DNA of 64,000 nt from Symbiodinium natans (Eukaryota > Sar > Dinophyceae > Suessiales > Symbiodiniaceae), in NCBI GenBank assembly GCA_905221605.1, contig CAJNDS010001269.1:567501-631500 (forward strand). Reading direction: 5' to 3'. How positions within the stretch are numbered: position 1 is the first letter of the stretch; every line of letters begins with the position of its first letter. The position numbers and the translations under genes are program-made. This document shows, in pieces, positions 25,302-36,513 of this stretch. The notes beneath the pieces are model-generated. The model was given only the letters and a program-made list of their open reading frames with translations. It did not search any database and was not told the DNA's origin.

Positions 25302-26277
25302 TCAAGGACCCCAGATATGCCTGCACATGACCTGTTCGATTAGGCCCCCTGCCGCTTCAATCGCCAGCGCTACACTCTGTGCAGACCCGCCACAGTCCAT
25401 AGTCCAGCTGGAACCTCGGCAGGGTGGCCACACACAGCAGCGAATAAATCCAAGACAGGAGTGAAAAGGTTGCACTAAGCTTCTAAACAGCTGTGCGCTG
25501 AAAGGCTGATTCTGCGAACTGTCTGATGCCCAGGAGCTGAGTGGCGGCGTGGTCGCTGTGGAAGAGATGTACGCCACGTAGCTGCAAGCTCCATCCCCGT
25601 CCAAGTCGTTTGTAAGAGTCCTGTCCGGGGTGCCAGGCAGGTAGCTGATGATCCACCTGCCCAAGACTGCAAAGCACACAGAGCGTTGCTTGTATTGACA
25701 TGAATTTAACTCCTAAACCCAAGTGAACCTGGAGTCTGCAGCTCCACCATCGCAGCTGGGGTCAAAGTAGATATGGAGATCGCTTGCGGCGGCTTTGTAC
25801 AAGGGGGCCCCACTCGCAGTTTCTCCCTGGAGGTTGTACTCCTGGGATCAAGGGGGCCCATCAGGGTCAAGGCCATCTTTCCCAACTCCCAAAACGATAC
25901 AAACTCATCTCGTCTCAGCCATCTCCGCCCAGTGTCTGTGTCGACATCTGCACGCGCTGCACACGAGCCGTAAATCGCGATTCGAGCAGGGGCAGCCTGG
26001 ACGCAGACATCATATGACACAACAGCTCGTTGGAAGCACCCGAAGACCGAATTGCTAGCCTTAGCCAGGACAAGGCAGAGCTGGAAGACAGCCGTCCACT
26101 GGCCACGCATTTAGAAATTGGCTCAAGGAGTTGTACCCTACACCACCTGGCTGAATATCGGAGTAAGAGATCCATGCTGGTAAGTAGGCGTACGTTGGTG
26201 ACCCTCACGACCTTCGCTGAGTGACTGCAAATGATCGGCGATTTCCTCGAGCCCGAAGTGGCAGCGTAAGAGCTCAC
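25302..26277 (-). CDS. unassigned gene or 5' part of the LamG gene
   Basis: Several minus-strand frames look coding but match no family. At 25302-25679 the frame includes LTNDLDGDGACSYVAYIS and a Ser/Thr-rich stretch. At 25706-25980 another includes DTDTGRRWLRRDEFVSF. At 25990-26277 a third includes KVVRVTNVRLLTSMDLLLRYS. DLDGDG resembles an EF-hand or thrombospondin type-3 loop, but there is only one. The region lies between the stop of the first uL13 gene (26424) and the LamG exons, on the same strand, so it is either its own gene or the N-terminal part of the LamG protein. Confidence 0.3.
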
Positions 26278-26423
26278 GTTGAGTCCGAAACCTCACGATG
26301 TAGGCTGTTCGTTGTGGAGCTCAGTCTTGCAACAGGTGGCTCTGCGCCGAGAGATCGGAACAATCATGACCAACTCCCATTTCTCACCCGTGCCACTTGC
26401 GCCATGCTCAAGCACTGCCCTTC

Positions 26424-28209
26424 TCATGCGTAGCCTGCGTCCTCGAGAACCTGCAAGATTACAGAGCTTAGGCAGCTTGGAGCTTTGAAGTCTCGGCAAG
26501 TCCTCTAACAGACCTTCATGTCATCGGCTGAGATCTTCACAGCCTTCTTGGCCTGTTCGGGGCACGTCACACACACCCGAAACCCCACAACCCTGCATAC
26601 CGTATGCATACCCGACTCAAAAAACCTCAGAAAACCCAGCCTCGTTCTTGGCCCTCAGCGTGGCGGTCTTCTTCTTGTAGAAGGCTTCGCTCTTCACCTG
26701 CGATTACACACTGACGCGCCAATAAGTTCAGGGAGTTGAGGGCCTGTTTCAAGTCTGACATGAAGCATTTTCTGACATGAAGCTTTTTTATCGCTCCGGA
26801 ATAGGGCTGAGCAGCTTGACACCTCTTTACGGCTCCTACTCGCTCTAGCATACTTTGCGAGTTCAGGGTTCCCAAGGCAAGACTGACTCCTGCGGAAAGG
26901 GGAGCTCAAACAACAGTCCTCTCAGTCCTCTCAGTCCTCTCAGTCCTCACACCTTGCGCTGCGACTCCAGGCGCTCAATCAGCGCGCCGTGCTTCCAGCC
27001 CACCTGGTTTAAGCTTTAAGCTCTTCTGCTAGTGGCGTGCTGGTGGTTTTTCTAATGATGCACTGCCACGGGATTCGATGATTCGATGTACCTACCTCCT
27101 TGGAGAGGTCGCCGAGGCGGCAGAACCGCCGCTCGGGGCGGAGGCGGAGGACTTTCAGGCAGCTGGGGACCTCGGCGGCGCAGAAGAAGCTGTCCACCGT
27201 TTGCCAGAGACTGCCACAGGCAGTTTCATGCTATCCAGTTAGCCAGTCCCACTGAGCTGCCTGCAACCATTCCTTGCCGAGACTCTGCACTGCCGCTGAC
27301 TAGCTTAAGGCGTGCAGACTCCAGACACTCCAGACAAGCGTCGCTTCTTGCGGTCATACGGATGCGGGATTCCCTCGAAGGTCTTGAGCCTAACACCCAT
27401 GGGCCATGGCCAGCAAAAAATCACCGAGTCCTCTTGCCATCTCATGAACCGACCGCGCCTGTCCAGGGCAGCTGCTCCACGAGCGGTCTTGTGAGGAACC
27501 TGATTCACTGATGGTGACAGTCCTAGCTACGTCAAACAGCGAGGACTCATTACTTCGAGGTTCCACAGGAGGACTGACGTGGCTGGCAGATGCTGGCAGC
27601 GTCTTCTAGTCCAAGGCACCATTCCGCGGATAGTGCGCCAGAGGATCTTCGATGGTGCTCGGTAGTGGAAAGGCCCTTGCCGGGGATTGGTGTTCCTCGG
27701 CGGTGGCATGCTGTCTCAGAACTCCAGTCATTCTGACTCAAGCCTGTCACTTCAACGCGCTTCATGTACTGGAATTCCGGCACACACTGTTGAGGACAAG
27801 GGTCATGTGCTTCCTCTTGAACGCTGCGTACTTCAGCTTGTTGCGGTACAGGGAGCCAGAGATGTTGATGTCTTCCGCGCGGACGCACACGACGTGCCTT
27901 CAGGCACTTGTTCGAGCATTGATTGGCGGCGAAGAGCGGCTTGGATCCCTGCTGTCCATTCAGCAGCTCCTTTGCGAGCACGGATGCCAGGCCTCGGGCT
28001 GGTGTTCAAAGTGTCTGACTTCCTACGTCTTCCAATGTCTTCCACATCCTTCGCACCCTCCTGGGTGCAGAGCGACCCAGCAAATGCCCGCGGCAGTCCA
28101 CAACAATCTGCCAGCAACGCGCGCGCTGAAGGCACAAAGAGCTAGTATGAAGATCTATGGCGCAGCGCTGGCATGTGCGACAGCAGCCCACCTGCGGCGA
28201 GAAGGACAT
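26424..28209 (-). CDS. RPL13A: 60S ribosomal protein uL13 (L13a), copy A, 12 exons
   Basis: uL13 is a component of the cytosolic large ribosomal subunit. The exons, read on the minus strand, assemble to 606 nt (201 residues plus stop), the usual eukaryotic length: 28192-28209, 28074-28107, 27953-27992, 27805-27897, 27620-27695, 27459-27499, ~27335-27389, ~27096-27170, 26953-27003, 26641-26697, 26514-26552, 26424-26450. Family landmarks in order are [105 protein letters not shown] and [14 protein letters not shown]. The C-terminus is VLEDAGYA. Splice donors are GT, GC or GA (GA at the fourth intron). The start ATG at 28207-28209 gives MSFSPQ before the conserved core and is inferred. The border between exons 7 and 8 is uncertain by a few bases. 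A second copy lies upstream, head to tail. Confidence 0.93.
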
Positions 28210-28237
28210 CCTCAAAGGCGCTTGCCTTCACCCCGAG
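27094..28237. repeat. duplicated block, near-identical to 29853-30998
   Basis: About 1.14 kb covering exons 1-8 of uL13 copy A recurs at 29853-30998 in direct orientation with only scattered substitutions and a few indels. The indels are a 5-bp insertion near 30042, an extra ACACTCCAG near 27325 and one base near 30524. Identity starts at the donor of intron 8 and ends about 28 bases upstream of the start codon. Confidence 0.9.
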
Positions 28238-28456
28238 CCCCGCCGACCAATCGCTTGAGCCGACTCGCGAGGCGACAATGCTGGAAAGCAAGGAGACACC
28301 TTTGGTCCAAGACTTAAGATTGGGCCTCTTTTGTGTTGGGAGCATCGCACTGCTTGGCCACACGGGCACGGAACAAGAAGTGGCCTGGTTCTTTACCCTT
28401 TGTCACACCCGAGCCATTCGCGTCAGTGCTCAAGCAGCATACAGCTCGCGCATAGC

Positions 28457-30967
28457 TCACGCATAGCCCGCATCCTCGAGGACCTGCCAGACACTCATTA
28501 AACAGCAGGTTGCACACGTGTAGAAAGGACCTGGAGCACAACCCCAACGTTTCAGCTGCCTTCATCTGGTCCGCGGGGAGCTTCACAGCCTTCTTTGCCT
28601 GGCAGCGTTTATCTACCTCTATATCCCCTTTTTTCTAGGACGGGGTGCTGAATGGGCTGCCTTGCTACACGAGTTCCTTTTCTGACTGCAACCACTGCAC
28701 TGTTCCCGACCTCGTTCTTGGCTCGCAGGGTGGCCGTTTTCTTCTTGTGGAAGGCTTCGCTCTTCACCTGCGCGCCATGTCTCTGAATGCTCTTTGCTGA
28801 AAGCATCTAAAGGCTCCACTGCAACCTCTTGCAACCCATGGCCTTTCGCTGAGACTCAAGGCGCTCGATGAGGGCACCGTGCTTCCAGCCCACCTGCACG
28901 AAGAACAACTCTTGGTAGCATACAGTGGGTTGGACATTACATCAGCCCAAATAATGTCAAGCAAAGCTTGCCAGTCACAAAGTCAGACTCCAACACCTCA
29001 CGCACGAGTACTGGGAAAGTCCTTGTGCCCATACTCGGTCTGCGACTTTTCAAAACTACCACTTCTTCTTCTTCTTCTGCGACTACTCCGAACACTTTCA
29101 CTACGTGTTCTCCTTCCACTGCCTCGCCTACTTCTACCACTTCCATCCAAATCTTATTATAATTTCAAAACTGCTCTGCTACTTCTGCTTCCTCTTCTGC
29201 TTCCACGAATTCTACTCCACCACTTTGACTTCTGATACTACTTACCGGTATCGCCAGGAGGTTTGCCGGCACGTCGCTCGTGCAAGGACTGAGAAGCTGC
29301 ACATGGCCGTGTATTTCAAGTGCGTCAGGTGCCTGACTTGGCATATGAACGAAGAGTTTGGAAGTTGTTTTCAGGCCTCTCGTAGTGTTTTCAGGGATGT
29401 GGCAAGAGCACAAGCCGACGGGCTAATGCCCGCATCAATAATCCCAGTTGGCCTCGGCGGATTTGCCGCTCTCTAGACCTCAACCTAGAACCCGAACCCC
29501 GCAAGACAAAAGCCATAAGCCGAAACCCTCAAAAACCTCGGGTTTCTCGGCACAAGCCATGCTCTCCACTCTTCGCGCGGCAGAGTGAGGGGGGGAGGCT
29601 GTTTCGAGGGGGAGAGGGGAAGGGAGGGAAGAGGGTGAGGAAGGAGGGGCAAGGTGCAGAGGAGAGGGGAGGGTAGGGAGGAGAGGCCCGGACATTGTTG
29701 TTCTGACCCAGGACGAGGCATGCAAACAAGAACAATCGCGAGCTCAGCTGTCGCGACTTCTGCTTCGACCACTTCTGCTACTTCTAAGACTGCCCGTACT
29801 TCCATCACTTCGACTGCCTCTACTCTACTTCCAATACCTCCACTACTTGCTCACCTCCTTGGAGAGGTCGCCGAGGCGGCAGAACCGCCGCTCGGGGCGG
29901 AGGCGGAGGACTTTCAGGCAGCTGGGGACCTCGGGGGCGCAGAAGAAGCTGTCCACCGTTTGCCAGAGACTGCCACAGGCAGTTTCATGCTATCCAGTTA
30001 GCCAGTCCCACTGAGCTGCCTGCAACCATTCCTTGCCGAGAGCATTCTCTGCACTGCCGCTGACTAGCTTAAGGCGTGCAGACTCCAGACAAGCGTCGCT
30101 TCTTGCGGTCATACGGATGCGGGATTCCCTCGAAGGTCTTGAGCCTAACACCCATGGGCCATGGCCAGCAAAAAATCACCGAGTCCTCTTGCCATCTCAT
30201 GAACCGACCGCGCCTGTCCAGGGCAGCTGCTCCACGAGCGGTCTTGTGAGGAACCTGATTCACTGATGGTGACAGTCCTAGCTACGTCAAACAGAGAGGA
30301 CTCACTACTTCGAGGCTCTACAGGAGGACGCACGTGCCTGGCAAATTCTGGCAGCGTCTTCTAGTCCAAGGCACCATTCCGCGGATAGTGCGCCAGAGGA
30401 TCTTCGATGGTGCTCGGTAGTGGAAAGGCCCTTGTCGGGGATTGGTGTTCCTCGGCGGTGGCATGCTGTCTCAGAACTCCAGTCAAGCTGACTCAAGCCT
30501 GTCACTTCAACGCGCTTCATGTCACTGGAATTCCGGCACACACTGTTGAGGACAAGGGTCATGTGCTTCCTCTTGAACGCTGCGTACTTCAGCTTGTTGC
30601 GGTACAGGGAGCCAGAGATGTTGATGTCTTCCGCGCGGACGCACACGACGTGCCTTCAGGCTCTTGTTCGAGCATTGATTGGCAGCGAAGAACGGCTTGG
30701 ATCCCTGCTGTCCATTCAGCAGCTCCTTTGCGAGCACGGATGCCAGGCCTCGGGCTGGTTTTCTAAGTGTCTGACTTCCTACGTCTTCCAATGTCTTCCA
30801 CATCCTTCGCACCCTCCTGGGTGCAGAGCGACCCAGCAAATGCCCGCGGCAGTCCACAACAATCTGCCAGCAACGCGCGCGCTGAAGGCACAAAGAGCTA
30901 TTATGAAGATCACTGGCGCCGCGCGCTGGCGGGTGCGACAGCAGCCCGCCTGCGGCGAGAAGGACAT
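28457..30967 (-). CDS. RPL13A: 60S ribosomal protein uL13 (L13a), copy B, 12 exons
   Basis: Second complete uL13 gene, same strand, about 250 bp upstream of copy A. Exons: 30950-30967, 30830-30863, 30709-30748, 30561-30653, 30375-30450, 30214-30254, ~30090-30144, ~29855-29929, 28844-28894, 28711-28767, 28560-28598, 28457-28483. Every exon has the same length as in copy A and the total is again 606 nt. The predicted proteins differ at four positions, all near the C-terminus (AFHKKK for [14 protein letters not shown] for KISADDMK). Exons 1-8 and their introns are almost identical to copy A. Exons 9-12 and their introns have diverged, with about seven silent changes in the 17 codons of exon 9. 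Intron 8 is about 960 bp here against 92 bp in copy A. Both copies look intact and expressible. Confidence 0.93.
28895..29854 (-). other. expanded intron 8 of uL13 copy B with CTTCT-rich tracts
   Basis: About 960 bp lies between exons 8 and 9 of copy B. It holds pyrimidine tracts built on CTTCT/ACTTC (29058-29225 and 29755-29850), a purine-rich GGGGAGAGGGGAAGG stretch (29587-29690) and short frames without family resemblance. The equivalent intron of copy A is 92 bp (27004-27095), so this one gained about 870 bp or the other lost it. Confidence 0.7.
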
Positions 30968-31104
30968 CCTCAAAGGCCCTTGCCTTCACCCCGAGCCTGA
31001 ACTTCTACTGCTCGAGCCGACTCGCGACAGGCAGCAACTGAGCACCTCTACGGTTCCTCAGACCGCTTCCTACTTCGACCCACCATCTGAGTGGAGTTGG
31101 TGCA

Positions 31105-31302
31105 CTAAGGGTTTCGAGGCTGTTTTTTGCTCGCGTAGCGGCTGCAGGCACTGACGGAGAGCTTGCGGCCCACGCAGTCAAAGTCAGCGAAGCCGATTCT
31201 GAGCTTATCCGACCACGCTGCCAGGTTCTGCAGAAGGCGCATGCCTGCCAACAGGCAGCCCTTAGCCGGCTGCACTACTACACGCTCGTGTGACTTAGAC
31301 AC
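31105..31302 (-). CDS. hypothetical exon upstream of uL13 copy B
   Basis: A short protein-like frame (GCLLAGMRLLQNLAAWSD, then FADFDCVGRKLSVSACSR) lies about 140 bases upstream of the start of uL13 copy B on the same strand. It may be the 3' exon of the preceding gene. No family recognised. Confidence 0.25.
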   Translation of the reverse strand: MSKSHERVVVQPAKGCLLAGMRLLQNLAAWSDKLRIGFADFDCVGRKLSVSACSRYASKKQPRNP

Positions 31303-33878
31303 AGATAATTCCGAAACGTATGCTGCAGTGGGGGGAGGGGCAGCGAGAGAGCATGCGTGAGAAAACGTCAGTTTAACGCACTGTTAACCCCAGCGCGGCT
31401 CAACGAAAAGCCCTGCACATTGATCCAGATTTGTATGCTTATCTTTCTTGCATATACATATGTATATCTATATATGCACATGTGCAAAACCGTCTTTGCG
31501 CTTAGCCTGTCGGATCAAAATCAGCACAAGTGCCTCCTGCACCCAAGCCCCCAGATCAAGCCAAAGCCAAGCATGATCATGCAGGCCGTTGTTTTCGCAG
31601 CTGGCAGGAAACGAGCCAAGAGTTCATTGACGACTAGCAGCGACTAGCAAGTCTGTGTGCTGCTGCACAAGATCGGCTATGAAAGTTACGACAGATTCTG
31701 TGCAAATCGCCGTTGTCCTAAACCCGGCTGTCAGTCACTCATCGCCTTGGGCGGCAGGCTGCTCCAATACAGGAGCCATGGACACAGAAGTGATGCAGCA
31801 ATTTACATAAAACGACACAGGTGCCAACGCATCCTGCATTCTTGCGCACCTCTACGATAAGACACCGTCATCGATCTGTCCAGGGAGTGTGAAACGAGAC
31901 TCCTTGAGTCGTTTGTTCGTCCTCACGTGGGCCGCTTCCTCGTGCGACATCCAAGAGCATGTTGTTGATGGACGATCTATCACGTCCAACGTCCTCAAAG
32001 AGAACCCGCCAACACGCAGGAACGGAGACCCCAGCATGTGAAGCATTCCAGACATTCTGAGGGGTATACATCCTGGGGCCCCACGCCAGGCTGCATGGAT
32101 GTGGTCATGGTGAGAGAAGTCCTTCAAGCCTCTCTCTGCTATGTACAGCTTCCTCGGTGCAGGATGGTGCAGGTTCTACTACCCTGTACAACCCGCCGCA
32201 TGCCCTGCACTGGGTCTATAGGACTGCGCCGAAAGCTTGTCTTGCGGGCTTTACGAGGCGAGGAACCTTACATGGCCTGGCCTGTCCCTAATGAACATCA
32301 TGATCGGGGGTGATAAGTCGGAGCCTGCACGTATGCACATATGCATGTGTCATGTGGATACTTATATGTTTTTGTTGATTCTGATGCATGGCCCCAGAGA
32401 CCGGCACATGTGCACAAACTCATACTGCAGATTGCATGTATGCACATGAATGTTCCTGGTATTGCTACAGGATGGCTGCCTCCGAGATGCATCTCAGGTA
32501 CGTCCGCTGGCGGCAGAATGAACTTTGGGGTGCACGGCGGCGTCAGGGGTGTTTTCCGCATCGTGGTCGGGCGCGGATCCTGCGGTGGATGGGCGCCTTG
32601 GATGTGCCTTCTGCAATATTCTGGAGTGGATCCTACATGCAAAATCGCACCGAACAGAGGCGCTCTTAAACCCGCTAAAGAATTCAACCCAAGTGGCTGA
32701 GATAGTACTGGGTCGGCATGTCATCTCTTACGAACCAGCTGGCCGAGGAGGCCTTGTCGGAGCCGCAGGGTTGCGCTGGGGTCGTCGGATTAGCTCTCAG
32801 GACTTCGGGACAAGTGTTAGCAAGCACCCTGCCGTCTCCAAGCATTCGCGGATATCCACCTTGGGCTTCTCTCTCCGAGGCCGTGCTGGGAGCCTGAGAC
32901 ACTCCACAGCGAACACAGACGTGCGTTGGAGGGCGTGGGAGCGCGTACGTCACGTTTAGGGTTGGATGTAGGGTTTGGGTGTAGGACAGTGCGGGGCTTC
33001 GCGTTTTTGTTCAATGTATGTTCAGGGTTCAGTGTTCAGAGGATATTCTTAGCGTCCTCGAGGTCATGTCAGACAGCCAGGGTGCTCGGCATGGATCTGC
33101 CGGTGGGCGTAGTTCTTCCAGTACTCATCTAAACGGCCAACGTCCAGTCCATCCACATCTGGCAATTGCTGGAGCAGCGTTGACAATCTGCACTTGCTCT
33201 TTGCTCTTTGCTAGAGAGACAATTCTTGCACGTACTTGTCATCAGCAACAGCAGGTGCAATGCGGAGACTGCGCCAAGACTCGCCTTCGATGCCCGGAGA
33301 CTTGGTTTTGCGCGGGGTTGCATGACTTGGCAACTAAAGGCAAGAGTGGAAAGCTGAAACGTGGTCAGAGATCAACAGCGAGCACCAGCGACCCTTGATT
33401 CGTGTGTGCGACTGGCAGGCAGCATTTCAAGGACACGAAAGAAGGCCCAAGAGTCAGGAACGAACCCTAGCATGGCCCAGGCTGTCCAAGGGGCCACAAA
33501 GTTTCGCACCACCGACACGGTTGCCCCCATGGAAGGCACGGGCAAATGCCATGCAAAGGCGATACTATGAAAGCTAGAACCTTGTGAACATGAAGACTGT
33601 GCTGTTGCAAAGCGTGTCACGATTCTGCTGAGTGACGACTCTAGCACAGGTTGACGTATACAACCTAGCGAGCTCCCCGACTTCTAACTACAGTAGATGC
33701 GCACTTGGCACACATGAAATCAGAGCCTGTTATCCACTAGGCTACTCCAAGCCCAAATGCCTATTGGCAAGCAGATCCAAGCAGCACGCCGACCTACGAA
33801 AGGCACACCACGGCGCCCACAGCGCTGCAAGATACTTGTGAAAATGCTGCAAGCTTCTGTGCGAGCAAGCCCAACTAA
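31303..33878. other. 2.6 kb with weak exon-like frames only
   Basis: No gene is recognised. A minus-strand frame at 33372-33647 (SVVRNFVAPWTAWAMLGFVPD) has hydrophobic-segment character, and another ends at 32684 with WFVRDDMPTQYYLSHLG. A plus-strand frame at 32525-32959 is longer (144 codons) but overlaps minus-strand frames of equal quality. AT-rich (CATATA) words lie at 31440-31480, and telomere-like GTTTAGGGTTGG at 32954. Confidence 0.3.
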
Positions 33879-35246
33879 TTAGCCCAGCCTCGCAACCCGT
33901 GCCAAGCCCACGAGGCCTGCGGCCCTGGCCAACGACAGTGCCTTCGGCAGCGCTTGCATGGACGGGGCCCCCTCCTCTTCCTCCTGCTCCTCCTCCGCGC
34001 GCGGCATGCCGCGTAGGAGGGCCCAGACGGTGGCCTCCAAGGCCACCGGGCTCAGGCTGCCCTTGGACCATCCCAGGCCCTCCACTGCAGAAAGCGCCTG
34101 GCTCCATCTCCCAGTTGTGGACAAGAGGCCAATGAAGCCATCCCAGGTCATCGAGTCCAACTCCAGCATCAAAACCGGTGCCTCAACAAGAAGGGCCAAA
34201 GATCTCACCCACTCTCCTCCAGCAGCACATGCCTCGGATGCGGCACCGAAGGACACTTCAGAAGGCGACCCCTGCAGCAAGCTGCAGCATGTCGGCCATG
34301 CATCGTGGCAAGCTCCGACGGCTGCCGCCCACGACACCAGTGTAGGGCGCAGGGCGCAGTGTCGAATGTCCCCCATCAGCCGCAGTGCGTGCACCCATTC
34401 TCGCACCTTACTACACGCTGAGATCGCCGAGTTGAATCCCGCCACTCCCAAGGCCAGACTGGAGTCGCTTGTCTGCAGCGCCCGCAATGCCAGGTTCCAA
34501 AACATTCCCTTTTCAAGCGCGCTCACTGCTGTCCTCAATGACACAGAATCCAGCTGGAGATCTCGAGCACCCAAGCCTGAGATTACGAACATGGCCCTCT
34601 CCCAGCGACCTCCTTTGCTACACGCGGCCGCTATCACATTGTTGCAACGAAGCAAGCCATCAGCGGACCGATTGCCCAGAGCATCCAACGCATGATGCTG
34701 CCATCCTTCCATGCCCAAAGCTTGACTCCATCGTGAGGACCTGCTCAGGCCAGTCAGGACCGCGTTGCAGCTGACCAGGTCCGCGACATCGCTCCCCGCG
34801 GCAAGGAGCGCAAGAGCCCGGCACCACGCAGCTACATTTGCACAGGCGCTTAGAAGAGAGTTGAGTCCAAAGGCTCCTGGGCCTGGAAACTGGACTGTGA
34901 ATGCCACAAATGCCTTTACCGCGGCCCTCCAGGCAGAGCCCTTCTCGAGGGCACTCAGCCTCGAAGCGATCAACATCAGATCGGGCTCCAGAGCCTCTAG
35001 CTTGAAGAGATCGGACATGTGAAGCGCCTGCATCCACTTTGTGGCCTTCGCCTGAGCAGCCACAAGCGATGTGACGCGGCGCAGCATGCCGTGGTTGCCA
35101 TGGTTGCCAACATACTTCGGCTGGCATGAGCTCATGAACCATTGCTCTAGCACGTGCCAGCTGCCGGTTGCAGCGGAAAGGACTGCCAAGTCTAACCTCG
35201 ATCTGAAATCTCGAGAGGCATGCGCATGCATCCGCTCAGGCATCAC
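33879..35246 (-). CDS. pentatricopeptide-repeat (PPR) protein, single exon
   Basis: A 455-residue uninterrupted frame built of ~35-residue helical-hairpin units. Characteristic unit sequences recur: RWSQALGMEGW (two places use the SRW/GRWSQAL form), NSAISACSKVREWVHALRL, TAVSALEKGMFWNLALRAL, NNVIAAACSKGGRWERAM and NSLLSACANVAAWCRALALL. The pattern (N/T)xxISAxxKxxxWxxALxLL is that of PPR proteins, which bind organellar RNA base by base and act in processing, editing or translation in plastid or mitochondrion. Large families of intronless PPR genes are typical of Symbiodiniaceae. An acidic linker (EEEQEEEEG, near residue 425) precedes a short helical tail. The first 30 residues are Arg/Ser-containing without acidic residues after position 5, compatible with an organelle-targeting peptide, but this is inference. 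Confidence 0.85.
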   Translation of the reverse strand: MMPERMHAHASRDFRSRLDLAVLSAATGSWHVLEQWFMSSCQPKYVGNHGNHGMLRRVTSLVAAQAKATKWMQALHMSDLFKLEALEPDLMLIASRLSALEKGSAWRAAVKAFVAFTVQFPGPGAFGLNSLLSACANVAAWCRALALLAAGSDVADLVSCNAVLTGLSRSSRWSQALGMEGWQHHALDALGNRSADGLLRCNNVIAAACSKGGRWERAMFVISGLGARDLQLDSVSLRTAVSALEKGMFWNLALRALQTSDSSLALGVAGFNSAISACSKVREWVHALRLMGDIRHCALRPTLVSWAAAVGACHDAWPTCCSLLQGSPSEVSFGAASEACAAGGEWVRSLALLVEAPVLMLELDSMTWDGFIGLLSTTGRWSQALSAVEGLGWSKGSLSPVALEATVWALLRGMPRAEEEQEEEEGAPSMQALPKALSLARAAGLVGLARVARLG

Positions 35247-35689
35247 TGGCCCTAAGATGTTGCCTGCTCGCTCCCCTCCTGTGCGACTGCGTGCTCAGAA
35301 CAATGTAGCTAGCTTCCTTTTGTTCCATCGCTTCAGGTCTCAACTTGCTGACAGGATTTGGGTCTCAAATTGAGGATGTGGACCGCGCGCTCACATTGCC
35401 AATACACTTCCACAAATGGGACCTGCGTGCATGTCCTTCCTCCTGAGCCCCAAATTTCCGGAAGCAAGCCTGCTGCCCTGCGTTTGTGGACAGTCAAGCT
35501 TTGCTGTTGGGATGCCGTCTGCAAATGTGGGACTTCGAGGAGCATCTGGGGCCAGCCTAGCAAGGCCCTGTCTATCTACCAAAGCTAAATGTCGCCAGTG
35601 CAAATTCCAGTGCAGCGAGATTCTTGAGTCGCGTTGTCCTCAATCCACCTCGCTCTGCTGCAACGCACGGAAACAGGACACTTTCCCTC

Positions 35690-35741
35690 TCTTTCTGTCT
35701 TTCTCTCGTTCTCAAGTTCTCTCTTTCTTTCTTTCTCTCTT

Positions 35742-35790
<49 letters not shown>

Positions 35791-36173
35791 GCACGCTTGG
35801 CCCCCGCCCGAAGGAGAATCTCTTTCTCTCTTTCTCTCTTTCTCTCTTTCTCTCTTTCTCTCTTTCTCTCTTTCTCTCTTTCTCTCTTTCTCTCTTTCTC
35901 TCTTTCTCTCTTTCTATCTTTCTCTCTTTCTCTCTTTCTCTCTTTCTCTCTTTCTCTCTTTCTCTCTTTCTCTCTTTCTCTCTTTCTCTCTTTCTCTCTT
36001 TCTCTCTTTCTCTCTTTCTCTCTTTCTCTCTTTCTCTCTTTCTCTCTTTCTCTCTTTCTCTCGTTCTCTCGTTCTCTCTTTCTCTCTTTCTCTCTTTCTC
36101 TCTTTCTCTCTTTCTCTCTTTCTCTCTTTCTCTCTTTCTCTCTTTCTCTCTTTCTCTCTTTCTTTCTTTCTTT
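35690..36173. repeat. pyrimidine microsatellite, (CT)n then (TTTCTCTC)n
   Basis: A (CT)n run (to 35790) is broken by about 30 bases of unique sequence and followed by about 44 copies of the octamer TTTCTCTC (35820-36173). On either strand three frames stay open and yield FLSFSLSL or EREKERKR repeats of 180-280 residues; these are not proteins. The array ends in TTTCTTTCTTTGGGG. Confidence 0.97.
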
Positions 36174-36513
36174 GGGGTGTGGGGGCAAGCCCCCGCGCAA
36201 CCGCGCGACCCCGCTCCCGCGTCGTTCGAACAGCCCTGCCATGGCCACATTGGGCCTGTGCCGGTGAGTGTCCCCCTCCGGGAGGCGCGATTCTCCTGGA
36301 CCCTAACCCAAACCAACCATCAAACTAGAGCCCCCATCCTCAAGCAAACCCCTTCCTATGTGACATCGATCCTCCCATCGGGCGTGACTCTGTACTCTAG
36401 CACACCCCTGTTGTTCGATCCCGGGTTGGCCTTCGTGAAACTGGTTGTCGGCCCCCTTTCCTAAAACACCTATTTCACCCTTACTCACAACCATACATGG
36501 ACTACACCTATGT

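Noticed and set aside
20774-31000. Spliced-leader relic sequences upstream of gene starts
   Set aside because: I looked near the resolved starts for a GGCTCAAG-type leader remnant and did not find a convincing one; the search by eye is not exhaustive.
33899-34695. Plus-strand frames of 78-245 residues opposite the PPR gene
   Set aside because: Shadow frames of a GC-rich coding region; no repeat-unit pattern, while the minus frame shows clear PPR units.
36405-36430. B-box-like GTTCGATCCCGGG
   Set aside because: No matching A box or cloverleaf upstream.
35416-36464. Frames of 180-280 residues with FLSFSLSL or EREKERKR repeats
   Set aside because: Direct translation of the TTTCTCTC octamer array; open in three frames per strand.
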